DNA of 20,142 nt from JAVBNW01 sp031551255 (GTDB lineage: Bacteria > Bacillota > Clostridia > Christensenellales > UBA1750): assembly GCA_031551255.1 (NCBI GenBank), contig JAVBNW010000099.1, positions 1 to 20,142 of the forward strand. Reading direction: 5' to 3'. The notes beneath the pieces are model-generated. The model did not search any database, was not told where the DNA came from, and saw nothing but the letters and a program-made list of their open reading frames with translations. The position numbers and the translations under genes were made by a program. Of this stretch, positions 7,952 through 14,646 are shown piece by piece (the stretch's first letter is position 1; the number at the start of each line of letters is the position of its first letter).

Positions 7952-8676
7952 TGCGATCCACCTCCCGACAGCGCGCGGAACACGCCTTCTAAATCGTGCG
8001 CGCCATGCGTTTGCTTCAGCTCGTCAAGCGTGCCCTCGCCGCGCAGCACGCCGCCGTCCAGAATGCCCACTCGGTCGCACAGCTTTTCGATTTCATCCAG
8101 GATGTGGCTGGAGAGCACGATCGCCTTGCCCTCGTTTTTGCACTCGAGAATAAAATCATGCGCCTCGCGTATGGAGGTCACGTCAAGGCCGCTCGTCGGT
8201 TCGTCAAACAGCATCACGGCCGGATCGTGGATGATCGCCCGGGCGAATGCCACCTTTTGCTTTGTGCCCTTGGAAAGCTTGCCCGCCGGCCGGTTCAGGT
8301 GCTGCCCAAGCTCGAATGCGGCGGCGATGCGTTCGATGCGCGCACGGGAGTCTTCTTTAGGTACGTCGTTCAGGTCGGCGAAATACAGGATATTTTCTTT
8401 GGCCGACAGCCGGTCGTACAGCCCTGCCTCGCCCCCGAACAACACGCCTATGTTTGCCCGGACCGCCAGGCTGTCGCTGATCACGTCGTGGCCGCATACT
8501 GCCGCCGTGCCCGCCGTGGGCCTTAGCATGGTGGCGATCATGCGCAGCGTCGTGGTTTTGCCTGCCCCATTTTTGCCGAGCAGGCCATAGATTTCGCCCG
8601 CGCGCACGGAAAAGCTGACGCCGTCCACGGCGCGAATCTCCTTAAACTGCTTTGTTAGCCCCCGGACCTCCAGCAA
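7948..8676 (-). CDS. natA: ABC transporter ATP-binding subunit, NatA-like
   Basis: This is the ATPase partner of the downstream NatB-like permease. Visible motifs are Walker A GKNGAGKTT, the signature LSKGTKQK, Walker B AVMLFDEP with TSGLD after it, and the switch motif SSHIL. I chose the TTG at 8676 (242 aa): AAGGGAGG (plus 8685-8692) sits eight bases upstream, and LLEVRGLTKQF is the usual family beginning. An in-frame ATG at 8712 would add twelve residues (MNSSVVPREGRS) but has no Shine-Dalgarno and abuts the structured repeat described below. Its stop overlaps the natB start by four bases. A promoter lies 200 bases upstream. Confidence 0.88.
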   Translation of the reverse strand: MLEVRGLTKQFKEIRAVDGVSFSVRAGEIYGLLGKNGAGKTTTLRMIATMLRPTAGTAAVCGHDVISDSLAVRANIGVLFGGEAGLYDRLSAKENILYFADLNDVPKEDSRARIERIAAAFELGQHLNRPAGKLSKGTKQKVAFARAIIHDPAVMLFDEPTSGLDVTSIREAHDFILECKNEGKAIVLSSHILDEIEKLCDRVGILDGGVLRGEGTLDELKQTHGAHDLEGVFRALSGGGSQ

Positions 8677-8712
8677 TGAGCGTCCCTCCCTTGGCACCAC
8701 GGATGAATTCAT

Positions 8713-8832
8713 GCGGCGCGTCTTTGCGGATCTTATCGCGACATTAGGCGTCGCTCTCCACTCGGCGTATCCGCTGGATACGGCTTCGCTCCGGCCACTT
8801 GCCGGTCGCGATAGTTCCTCGCAAATCCGGTC
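8713..8832 (+). repeat. Diverged copy C of the inverted-repeat element, in the natAB leader
   Basis: The segment from GGCGTCG (about 8749) aligns ungapped over about 46 bases with copy B (33 identities by my count). Upstream, GCGGCGC and GCGGATCTT are also shared. TATCGCGAC (8734-8742) pairs with GTCGCGATA (8805-8813). Inside, CGTATCC (8766-8772) pairs with GGATACG (8776-8782), the same place as the central hairpin of copies A and B but with different paired bases. CCGGC/GCCGG forms a further hairpin before the outer arm. No terminal TAGTCG is seen, so the ends are approximate. Relative to the natAB transcript it is in reverse orientation and forms its 5' leader. Confidence 0.6.
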
Positions 8833-8873
8833 ACCCTCATTTCATCAGCGGTTATCTTGATTTCGTCCGGGAA

Positions 8874-8902
8874 AGTATAGCATGCTTTACATGAAGCCGC
8901 AA
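8874..8902 (-). promoter_or_regulatory. Promoter of the natAB-like operon
   Basis: On the minus strand the -10 box is TATACT (plus 8874-8879) and the -35 box TTGCGG (plus 8897-8902), with a 17-base spacer. The transcript would carry a leader of about 190 bases containing repeat copy C. Confidence 0.55.
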
Positions 8903-8958
8903 ATGAATTTTTGTGTTCTTTTTGGGGTGCGAGCAGCAAATCGTCAGTTTTTTCATGT

Positions 8959-9032
8959 TTTGCCGCAAGTGGGCTTTGCTTATGCGCATTTTGCGGCGCA
9001 TCCGGGAAGGATTTTGTGCCACTCGCGGCAAA
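8959..9032. repeat. 74-base inverted repeat with internal hairpin, upstream of cdaA
   Basis: Fourteen-base arms at 8959-8972 (TTTGCCGCAAGTGG) and 9019-9032 (CCACTCGCGGCAAA) pair with one mismatch. Inside, ATGCGC pairs with GCGCAT around an 8-base loop at about 8982-9001. A third small hairpin, TGGATG (9051-9056) with CATCCA (9072-9077), follows. The function and transcribed strand are unknown. The rest of the 8833-9181 gap holds only the two promoters. Confidence 0.5.
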
Positions 9033-9092
9033 CTAGCATACAGTAAGCGTTGGATGCATCGCTCATGCTTTCATCCATATGTGGTAGGGGAA

Positions 9093-9120
9093 CGGACAAT
9101 CTGCCTGATGCGTTTATACC
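9093..9120 (+). promoter_or_regulatory. Candidate promoter of the cdaA operon
   Basis: CGGACA (9093-9098), a 16-base spacer, then TATACC (9115-9120). It lies 62 bases before the cdaA start. It is the best match in the gap but not a strong one. Confidence 0.35.
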
Positions 9121-9181
9121 ATGATGCGGTTTGCGCCTGTTTGCGCACCCCGCGTGGGCAGTCGGGAGGCGGTGATCGGGC

Positions 9182-10030
9182 TTGAGGACATTCTTCCGGG
9201 ATGTAGTGTACTACATCACCGATGTGTTCGGTCGCCTTACGTTCATCGATTTGATCGACGTGATCGTGGTTTCCTTTATTATCTATCAACTAATTTTGCT
9301 TACGCGCAAAACGCGCGCGTCACAGGTGGTCAAGGGCCTGGGGGTTTTGCTGGCGGCGTCCTGGGTGGTCAATACGCTGAACCTTTCGGCATTGGGATGG
9401 ATTCTCAACAGCGTTTTGGCCAATGGGGCGGTAGTGCTGGTGGTGCTCTTTCAGCCGGAGCTTCGACGTGTGCTCGAGCAGATCGGCAGGCGCGCGGCCA
9501 TCGATCGCAGTCATGCGCAAAGCCTAGATGAGGGGCAGTCCGTCGTCGAAAACATCGTAGGGGCCATGCTTACGCTTTCCCGCCGCAAGGTGGGCGCGCT
9601 GATCGTAATCGAGCAGCGCACCGGCGTTCACGACGTCATCCAATCAGGCACGCCGATCGATTCGCTCATTACCGCCGCGCTACTGGAGAATATTTTTGAG
9701 CCCAATACCCCGCTGCACGACGGCGCGGTGATCATCAGAGGCATGCGCATTGTCGCCGCGGGCTGTGTGCTGCCGCTGACGGACGACAACATGCTCTCGC
9801 GCGAGCTGGGTACGCGCCATCGCGCGGGCCTTGGCATGACCGAAACGAGCGATGCGCTCTCGTTGATCGTATCAGAGGAGACGGGTACGATCTCCTTTGC
9901 GCGCGGCGGAAGGCTGACGCGCCACTTGGATGGCGAGGCGCTTACCCGCCTTTTGACGGAGATTTACGGTTCGGAAGAGGAGCAGGGCTTTTTTCTTTCC
10001 GCCATCTTCAAAAGGAGGGGCAAGTCATGA
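9182..10030 (+). CDS. cdaA: Diadenylate cyclase CdaA (c-di-AMP synthase)
   Basis: The 282-aa membrane enzyme makes cyclic di-AMP from two ATP. The N-terminal part has about three TM helices (around 23-42, 50-66 and 76-92), followed by FQPELRRVLEQIGRRA, the usual link to the DAC domain. Catalytic motifs are D180-G181-A182 (in LHDGAVII) and R212-H213-R214 (in GTRHRAG). Length is typical of the family. The frame opens only after a TGA at 9173, so the start is the TTG at 9182, helped by GGAGGCGGTGATC just upstream. It overlaps the cdaR start by four bases (ATGA). c-di-AMP controls potassium and osmolyte uptake and cell-wall homeostasis in Firmicutes. Confidence 0.97.
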   Translation: MRTFFRDVVYYITDVFGRLTFIDLIDVIVVSFIIYQLILLTRKTRASQVVKGLGVLLAASWVVNTLNLSALGWILNSVLANGAVVLVVLFQPELRRVLEQIGRRAAIDRSHAQSLDEGQSVVENIVGAMLTLSRRKVGALIVIEQRTGVHDVIQSGTPIDSLITAALLENIFEPNTPLHDGAVIIRGMRIVAAGCVLPLTDDNMLSRELGTRHRAGLGMTETSDALSLIVSEETGTISFARGGRLTRHLDGEALTRLLTEIYGSEEEQGFFLSAIFKRRGKS

Positions 10031-11391
10031 GCGAAAAAAAGCCGCGCGACGAGCGCCTCGAAAAGCTGCTTGCCACGGCGCGCCGCATTTTGCACGACGC
10101 GTTTACCAAGAACTTGCACCTTAAAATTCTGTCGCTCGTGCTGGCCTTTATCGCATGGCCGATTTTGCTTCTGAATATCGACAGCGTCGTGCGCACTCGC
10201 CCGATGAACGACGTGCTCGTGCGGTTTGACGGCGAGGATTATTTCAACCAAAATCTTGAGTATGCGATCGTAGAAAACCTTTCCGATCTTGTGCGCACCG
10301 TGGATGTCGACGTGCGCATTTCGCAGCACGATAGCGCGTATCTGGATTACACACGCGTATCGGCCAGCATCGATCTTTCTCGCATCACCCACACGGGCGT
10401 GCAGGAACTGGCGATCATCCCCCGTACGGATTACGGCACCATAGCCGATTGGTCGCCGCGCAGCATTACGGTAACGGTGGAAAAACGCAAATCGAAGAAT
10501 ATTCCAGTAAAGATTCAGGGCGTTAGCGAGCTTCCGGCAGGCTATCACATAATCGAAACGCCAACCGCGCGGCCTGGTCTGATTACGATTTCCGGCGCGG
10601 AGTCCGTGGTGGACAGCATCCAATCCGCGCTCGTTCCACTGGATTATGCATCGCTTGTGCAGGGCGCCAACGATTTTGACCTGCCCTTTGACGTGATTTT
10701 TGCCGATGCTAACGGCGAAGATGTGGCGCCCCAGAACCTGGAAACGCCCGATGGGCGCAACGTAATCGTGTCGGGCCGCATGCTGCCCACCGCGCTCAAA
10801 CCCATCGTATTTGACGAAAACAATTTCTATGGCTCTCCTTCGGATGGCTACGAATTGCAGTTTACGCCCACTAACTACAACAACGGCGTCTACACCGAGC
10901 TTTCGGAGGATCAGCGCTATCTCGAAATCGCCGCGCCGCAGGAGGTGCTCGACAGCATCGACTCGCTGACGTTTGAGCCTATCAACATAGAAAACGACCG
11001 CGAGAACTCGCGCAAGCCCGTGGTTATGCGCTGGCCGAGCGGCGTGGAGTGGATGGAGCCTAAGGATATCGACATCACGGTAGGCATCAGCGAAATCGTG
11101 GAGGAGCGCGCATACAACAATATTCCCCTGGAGATCCGCGGCGTGCGGCCGGATACGAAGGCGGAGATCGATGAGGATACCAAAGTGCGCGTTGCGATCG
11201 AAGCTGTGCGCTCGGCGCTGAACCGGATGTCGGCCTATAATATCGTAGCCTATGTCGATTTGAGCGAATTTACCGAAGGGGTTCTGAGTGCGAAGGTAGA
11301 AGTGGAGTTCGTAGAGATCGAAGATTTCACTAAAAAATGCACGACAACGCCGGATTATGTCACGATCGAACTCGTGAAGGAAGGGTCGTGA
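10027..11391 (+). CDS. cdaR: CdaR, YbbR-domain regulator of CdaA
   Basis: The 454-aa protein is anchored by one N-terminal TM helix (about 31-52, in LKILSLVLAFIAWPILLLNI), with the rest outside the membrane. That part contains several YbbR-type beta domains, seen as repeats of the pattern V-x-V-x-x-x-x-x-x-N-I-P-V-x-I-x-G (KRKSKNIPVKIQGVSELPAGYH; VEERAYNNIPLEIRGV). CdaR proteins bind and modulate CdaA in the membrane. The start overlaps the cdaA stop, and GGAGGGGC is just upstream inside cdaA. No frame damage is seen. Confidence 0.93.
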   Translation: MSEKKPRDERLEKLLATARRILHDAFTKNLHLKILSLVLAFIAWPILLLNIDSVVRTRPMNDVLVRFDGEDYFNQNLEYAIVENLSDLVRTVDVDVRISQHDSAYLDYTRVSASIDLSRITHTGVQELAIIPRTDYGTIADWSPRSITVTVEKRKSKNIPVKIQGVSELPAGYHIIETPTARPGLITISGAESVVDSIQSALVPLDYASLVQGANDFDLPFDVIFADANGEDVAPQNLETPDGRNVIVSGRMLPTALKPIVFDENNFYGSPSDGYELQFTPTNYNNGVYTELSEDQRYLEIAAPQEVLDSIDSLTFEPINIENDRENSRKPVVMRWPSGVEWMEPKDIDITVGISEIVEERAYNNIPLEIRGVRPDTKAEIDEDTKVRVAIEAVRSALNRMSAYNIVAYVDLSEFTEGVLSAKVEVEFVEIEDFTKKCTTTPDYVTIELVKEGS

Positions 11392-11395
11392 CGAT

Positions 11396-11950
11396 ATGCC
11401 CACGGCGGTGCTTGCCCTTGTGGAGGGCGTCTATAATTGGATGAACGACCTGTTTGGCTGGATTGTATCGCTGGGCATGTCGGGCAGGCTTGGGTGGATT
11501 GCCCGCGATTGGAAGGCGTTTGTGCTCGGCATCGTAATCTTTGGGCTGGCAATCGATATGGTTGTGTACATCGCCCGCTACCGGCCGGATAGAGCATGGC
11601 GCGCTGCTATCGTGCGCCTTTTCGACGGGCAGCGGAAAAACAAGAAAACCGAGGCGCATGGGCAGCCTGTTAAGGCGCGCGAGAAGGGGGAGACCAACTC
11701 GCAACCGGCAGCGCGCAAAGCTGCCCCGATAGAGGAGCCCACGCTTTCTCTCGCCGACGCGCGGCGCGCAAAACCGGAGCCTCCTACCGTGCCGCGCGCA
11801 GCGCCGCGGGCGCCGACCCCGCGACCCAAGGCCGGGCCATCCAGCGCGGAGCTTTTTCAACCCGCGCCTCCGATGGAGGGGTACGACGGAGAACCTACGA
11901 CGTTTGAGCCCGGCAAGTCCACGCCGAACTGGAAAAAAGTTGACGATTAG
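11396..11950 (+). CDS. Unknown one-TM protein with a proline/alanine-rich cytoplasmic tail, in the cda operon
   Basis: A 184-aa protein I do not recognise. An amphipathic N terminus with several Trp residues (VEGVYNWMNDLFGWIVSLGM) is followed by one clear TM helix (about 41-60, AFVLGIVIFGLAIDMVVYIA). A basic stretch RYRPDRAW next to the membrane suggests the tail is cytoplasmic. The last 110 residues are low-complexity, rich in Pro, Ala, Lys and Arg, and probably disordered. The gene starts four bases after cdaR, with GAAGGAAGGG upstream, so it is part of the same operon. glmM often occupies this position in other Firmicutes, so the protein may belong to c-di-AMP or envelope control; that is inference only. 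Confidence 0.75.
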   Translation: MPTAVLALVEGVYNWMNDLFGWIVSLGMSGRLGWIARDWKAFVLGIVIFGLAIDMVVYIARYRPDRAWRAAIVRLFDGQRKNKKTEAHGQPVKAREKGETNSQPAARKAAPIEEPTLSLADARRAKPEPPTVPRAAPRAPTPRPKAGPSSAELFQPAPPMEGYDGEPTTFEPGKSTPNWKKVDD

Positions 11951-11983
11951 GGCTCGCGCGCGGGCGTCGGCCTTTAATCGTGG

Positions 11984-12168
11984 GCATGCCGGTTTGCGTG
12001 CGCGAACGATAGGCTGAAAGCCTTTATGGCGTGGGTTTTGCCATAGAGCCCCGGCATGCAGTTTGCCGTGGAGCCTTTGTATGGAAGGCTCAAAGCATAG
12101 CAGGCAAAAGCGGTGCCGGATGGCGACCGGCCGTATGCTGATCAAGGCCATCCGGCATGCAGTTTTTA
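11984..12168 (+). promoter_or_regulatory. Structured leader RNA with attenuator-like hairpin (unassigned riboswitch candidate)
   Basis: GCATGCCGG (11984-11992) pairs with CCGGCATGC (12051-12059) and closes a multi-helix junction. Inside it are GTTTGC/GCGAAC (11992-12007; its first base is shared with the outer stem), AGGCT/AGCCT (12011-12023) and TATGGC/GCCATA (12025-12045). A second unit follows: TTTGCC (12062-12067) with GGCAAA (12103-12108), enclosing AGCCTT/AAGGCT (12072-12090). Last comes an 11-bp hairpin (12114-12124 with 12147-12157) and TTTTT at 12163-12167, immediately before the Shine-Dalgarno of the next gene. CCGGCATGCAGTTT occurs twice (12051-12064 and 12152-12165), so the first strand could pair with either copy. 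It matches no riboswitch class I know. Alternatively it is only the terminator region of the cda operon. Confidence 0.55.
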
Positions 12169-12183
12169 AGAGGAGGAATCGCA

Positions 12184-12870
12184 ATGTGGGCTGCGCCTGA
12201 TGCGATATGGGATCAAGCCAAAGTATGGGCTGTTACCGGCAACTACGGCAGCGGCAAGACGGAACTTTCGCTGAACTTGGCGCTCAAAAGCGCGCGGGTG
12301 ACGGCGACTGCTTTGGTCGATTTGGATATCGTAAACCCGTACTTTCGCTCCGCGGAGCGCGAGGAGCTGCTTACCGGCGCGGGCGTGCGCGTACTGAAGC
12401 CTACGTTTGCGCTTTCCACCGTGGACATCCCCGCATTGCCAGCGGAGATCACCTCGGTATTTGAACGAGGTGAAAAGGTCGTATTCGACATGGGGGGAGA
12501 CGACACCGGCGCGGCCGCGCTGGGGCGCTATAAGCCCCAGTTGGAGGTTGCCGGCGCAAAGCTTTTGTTTGTGATCAACGCACGCCGCCCTCTGACCGGG
12601 GATGCGGACAGTGTTCTGGATTTGATGCGGCGCGTATGCGCGCGCGCACGGATGGAAGCTTTTGCGATGTGCAACAACACCAACCTCGGCGCGGAAACCA
12701 CGGTGGAAGATGTGCTCTTTGGCGCGAGGATCGTGGCGGAAGTCGCCGAGCGAGCAGGAATCCAAAGCGCGTTTCACGGGGTTGCGGCGCATTTGATGGA
12801 TAGGTTGCCTGAGGACATGCGGCCCTATGCCTTTCCCGTCACGCCCTATATGCGGCCCGAATGGTTCTAA
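12184..12870 (+). CDS. P-loop ATPase of the ParA/MinD-like class, function unknown
   Basis: The 228-aa cytoplasmic protein starts at 12184, nine bases after AGAGGAGG; an upstream in-frame ATG at 12157 lies inside the hairpin and has no ribosome site. Walker A is G19-N-Y-G-S-G-K25-T26. V45-D-L-D-I-V-N-P-Y-F-R55 resembles the switch region of ParA/MinD-like ATPases, and VVFDMGGDDTGAAALG is the Walker B-like segment. The second half (FVINARRPLTGD, MCNNTNLG) fits a nucleotide-binding fold. Relatives occur in anaerobe genomes, sometimes near 2-oxoacid:ferredoxin oxidoreductase genes (a recollection not testable here); no such genes are in this window. It may be controlled by the structured leader before it. 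It has its own strong terminator. Confidence 0.8.
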   Translation: MWAAPDAIWDQAKVWAVTGNYGSGKTELSLNLALKSARVTATALVDLDIVNPYFRSAEREELLTGAGVRVLKPTFALSTVDIPALPAEITSVFERGEKVVFDMGGDDTGAAALGRYKPQLEVAGAKLLFVINARRPLTGDADSVLDLMRRVCARARMEAFAMCNNTNLGAETTVEDVLFGARIVAEVAERAGIQSAFHGVAAHLMDRLPEDMRPYAFPVTPYMRPEWF

Positions 12871-12900
12871 GATGCACTGTTTTCCCAGGGGTGCCCCTTT

Positions 12901-12929
12901 GCCGGGTGCGTAAGAGCCCGGCGTTTTTT
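12901..12929 (+). terminator. Rho-independent terminator after the P-loop ATPase gene
   Basis: GCCGGG (12901-12906) pairs with CCCGGC (12917-12922), followed by G and six T (12924-12929). It lies 30 bases after the stop at 12870. Confidence 0.85.
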
Positions 12930-13006
12930 CGTCCACGATATATTGCTGCCGTTCCTGACAATTCTTCGCAGCCTCCCGGCCCCGTATGGTGGAGGTGCTG
13001 CAAGTA

Positions 13007-13015
13007 TGGTACAAT
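13007..13015 (+). promoter_or_regulatory. Extended -10 promoter of the MATE-serpin operon, abutting repeat copy A
   Basis: TGGTACAAT (13007-13015) is an extended -10 box (TGn plus TACAAT). The -35 region is poor, as is common with extended -10 promoters. Transcription would begin near 13022, inside the left arm of repeat copy A, so nearly the whole element becomes the 5' leader of the MATE mRNA. Confidence 0.5.
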
Positions 13016-13016
13016 G

Positions 13017-13176
13017 TAGTCGGCCAACCCCAAATAAAGAGCAGGCGAGAGGATCTTTTCCCGCATGGCGACGTCGAGCTCCGGTCAGCGTAGCTGCCGA
13101 CTACGTTTCCTTATGCCTCCTTGCTCTTCGAAAAAATCTCTTGCTCGCCTGCCCCGTTTTTGAAGTTGGCCGACTA
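13017..13176 (+). mobile_element. Inverted-repeat element copy A (MITE-like, TA-flanked), 160 bp
   Basis: Perfect 12-base terminal inverted repeats: TAGTCGGCCAAC (13017-13028) and GTTGGCCGACTA (13165-13176). Further in, GCAGGCGAG (13041-13049) pairs with CTCGCCTGC (13144-13152), and the centre holds CGTAG/CTACG (13089-13105). No transposase or other gene is inside. Its core at 13051-13070 is identical over 20 bases to copy B, and similarity extends over the full length. The TA at each edge suggests a TA target, as for IS630/Tc1-mariner-type elements. It fills most of the 12930-13211 gap between the terminator and the MATE gene. Confidence 0.8.
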
Positions 13177-13211
13177 TAACCGAAGATTTTGCGAGTTGGG
13201 AGAGTTGTGCG

Positions 13212-14615
13212 TTGCAACATACAAAGCGCTCCGCCTTTTGGAGCGCCGATTTTTTTCGGGAATTTATGCGGCTGTCGGTGCCCATCATCCTGAGCAACTT
13301 GATGGGCGCTTCGCTGCACATCATCGATAACATCATGGTGGGAAGCCTGGGGGAGGCCGAGCTTGCAGGCGTCGCCCAGGCCAACCAATTGGCGTTCATC
13401 ATGCGGCTTACGCTCTTTGGCATCGCCAGTGGCTGCGCGATCTTCTGCTCGCAGCACTGGGGTAACAACGACGTGCCCGGCGTGCGCCGCACCATGGGTA
13501 TATCCTTGATTTCATCTTTGACGATCTGTATTCTGGCGGCCGTCGCGGCAGTATTCGGCCCGGCGGCGGTGATGCGCATCTATACTCCCGATCCGCGCGT
13601 CGCGCAGCTCGGCTCGGAATATTTGCGCATCGTTGGGCCTTCGTATATCGTCATTGGCGTGTCGATGGTGTTCAACGCCGCCAACCGCTCCACCGAGCGC
13701 GTGCGCATCAACATGGTTGCAGCGGTGTCGGCGATCGGCATCAACACATTCCTCAACTGGTGCCTGATCTTCGGAAATCTAGGCATGCCCAAGATGGGCG
13801 TGCGCGGCGCGGCGCTCGCAACCGCCATCGCCGCGTGCGTGGAGGCTGCGATGCAGATCGCCTGGTCGTACTACAAGCGCTATCCTTCCGCGGCAAGGTT
13901 TCGCGAGCTCATGCCAACATCCTGGGCGTTTATCAAGGGATACTATAAAGTGGCGATTCCGGTGATGCTCAACGAGGGCATATGGGCGCTGGGCACCAGC
14001 GCCTATGCGGCGATCTACGGCCGGATGTCCACGCAATCCGTCGCGGCGATGAACGTATTCGGCACCGTGGATCAAATGGTGATGGCCGCGGTGTGGGGCA
14101 CGATGAATGCGGCAGCGGTGATGGTGGGCAAGCGTATCGGCGCGGGCGAAGAAGAGGAGGCCGTGCAGTGTGGAAAGCGCATGCTCATCATGAGCGGAGT
14201 CGTTTCGCTGACGATGGGGGCCGTTCTTTGGCTGACGCGCGGCTATGTCGTGCAGTTGTTCAACATTTCGCAGGCAGCCAAGGATGCCGCCGTGAGCGTG
14301 ATGGGGGTGTCGGCCATCGCGCTGTGGGCGCGATCGTTCAACGGCGTAAACGTCGTGGGCGTATTGCGCGCGGGCGGCGACGCGGTGTTTTCCATGCTGC
14401 TTGACGGCGGGGCTATCTGGCTCATCGGCGTGCCGATGGCCTACCTTGGCGGGCTGGTGCTCGGGCAGCCGTTGACGATCGTATATTTGATGATCCAGGC
14501 GGAGGAGATCTTCAAGTTTTTCGTAGGGCTTGCGCGCTTCAGATCGCGCAAGTGGGTCAATAACTTGGTCAGGGAGGCTCCGGCAGAAAACTTATCCGGC
14601 GCGGATTGCGTCTAA
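13212..14615 (+). CDS. MATE family multidrug/cation antiporter
   Basis: The 467-aa integral membrane exporter has about twelve TM helices in two related halves, the usual size for MATE proteins. These use Na+ or H+ gradients to expel organic cations and drugs. Family traits visible early are FREFMRLSVPIILSNLMGASLHIIDNIMVG and the alternating loops with GARG-type turns; the second half begins near FIKGYYKVAIPVMLNEGIWALG. The start is the TTG at 13212, with GGGAGAG (13198-13204) seven bases upstream; no ATG is near. The gene lies 35 bases after repeat copy A, and the serpin gene follows after 31 bases, so the two are probably one operon. The substrate cannot be told from sequence. Confidence 0.92.
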   Translation: MQHTKRSAFWSADFFREFMRLSVPIILSNLMGASLHIIDNIMVGSLGEAELAGVAQANQLAFIMRLTLFGIASGCAIFCSQHWGNNDVPGVRRTMGISLISSLTICILAAVAAVFGPAAVMRIYTPDPRVAQLGSEYLRIVGPSYIVIGVSMVFNAANRSTERVRINMVAAVSAIGINTFLNWCLIFGNLGMPKMGVRGAALATAIAACVEAAMQIAWSYYKRYPSAARFRELMPTSWAFIKGYYKVAIPVMLNEGIWALGTSAYAAIYGRMSTQSVAAMNVFGTVDQMVMAAVWGTMNAAAVMVGKRIGAGEEEEAVQCGKRMLIMSGVVSLTMGAVLWLTRGYVVQLFNISQAAKDAAVSVMGVSAIALWARSFNGVNVVGVLRAGGDAVFSMLLDGGAIWLIGVPMAYLGGLVLGQPLTIVYLMIQAEEIFKFFVGLARFRSRKWVNNLVREAPAENLSGADCV

Positions 14616-14646
14616 CAGGACGTAATGGAAAGGAGGCGTCGGTTTC

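Noticed and set aside
9964..11403. Very long minus-strand open frame opposite cdaR
   Set aside because: cdaR has strong domain evidence and operon context; the opposite frame is His/Arg-rich and is a by-product of codon bias.
11984..12059. Four-helix, 76-base fold resembling a tRNA cloverleaf
   Set aside because: There is no GGTTCGAATCC-like T arm, no 7-base anticodon loop and no CCA-type end, so it is treated as part of the leader structure.
12943..13179. Open frame spanning repeat copy A
   Set aside because: Its product is only the translation of the repeat. Copy B encodes a similar stretch (FPAWRRR, PVSVA), but the identity is explained by the DNA repeat and includes non-coding structure.
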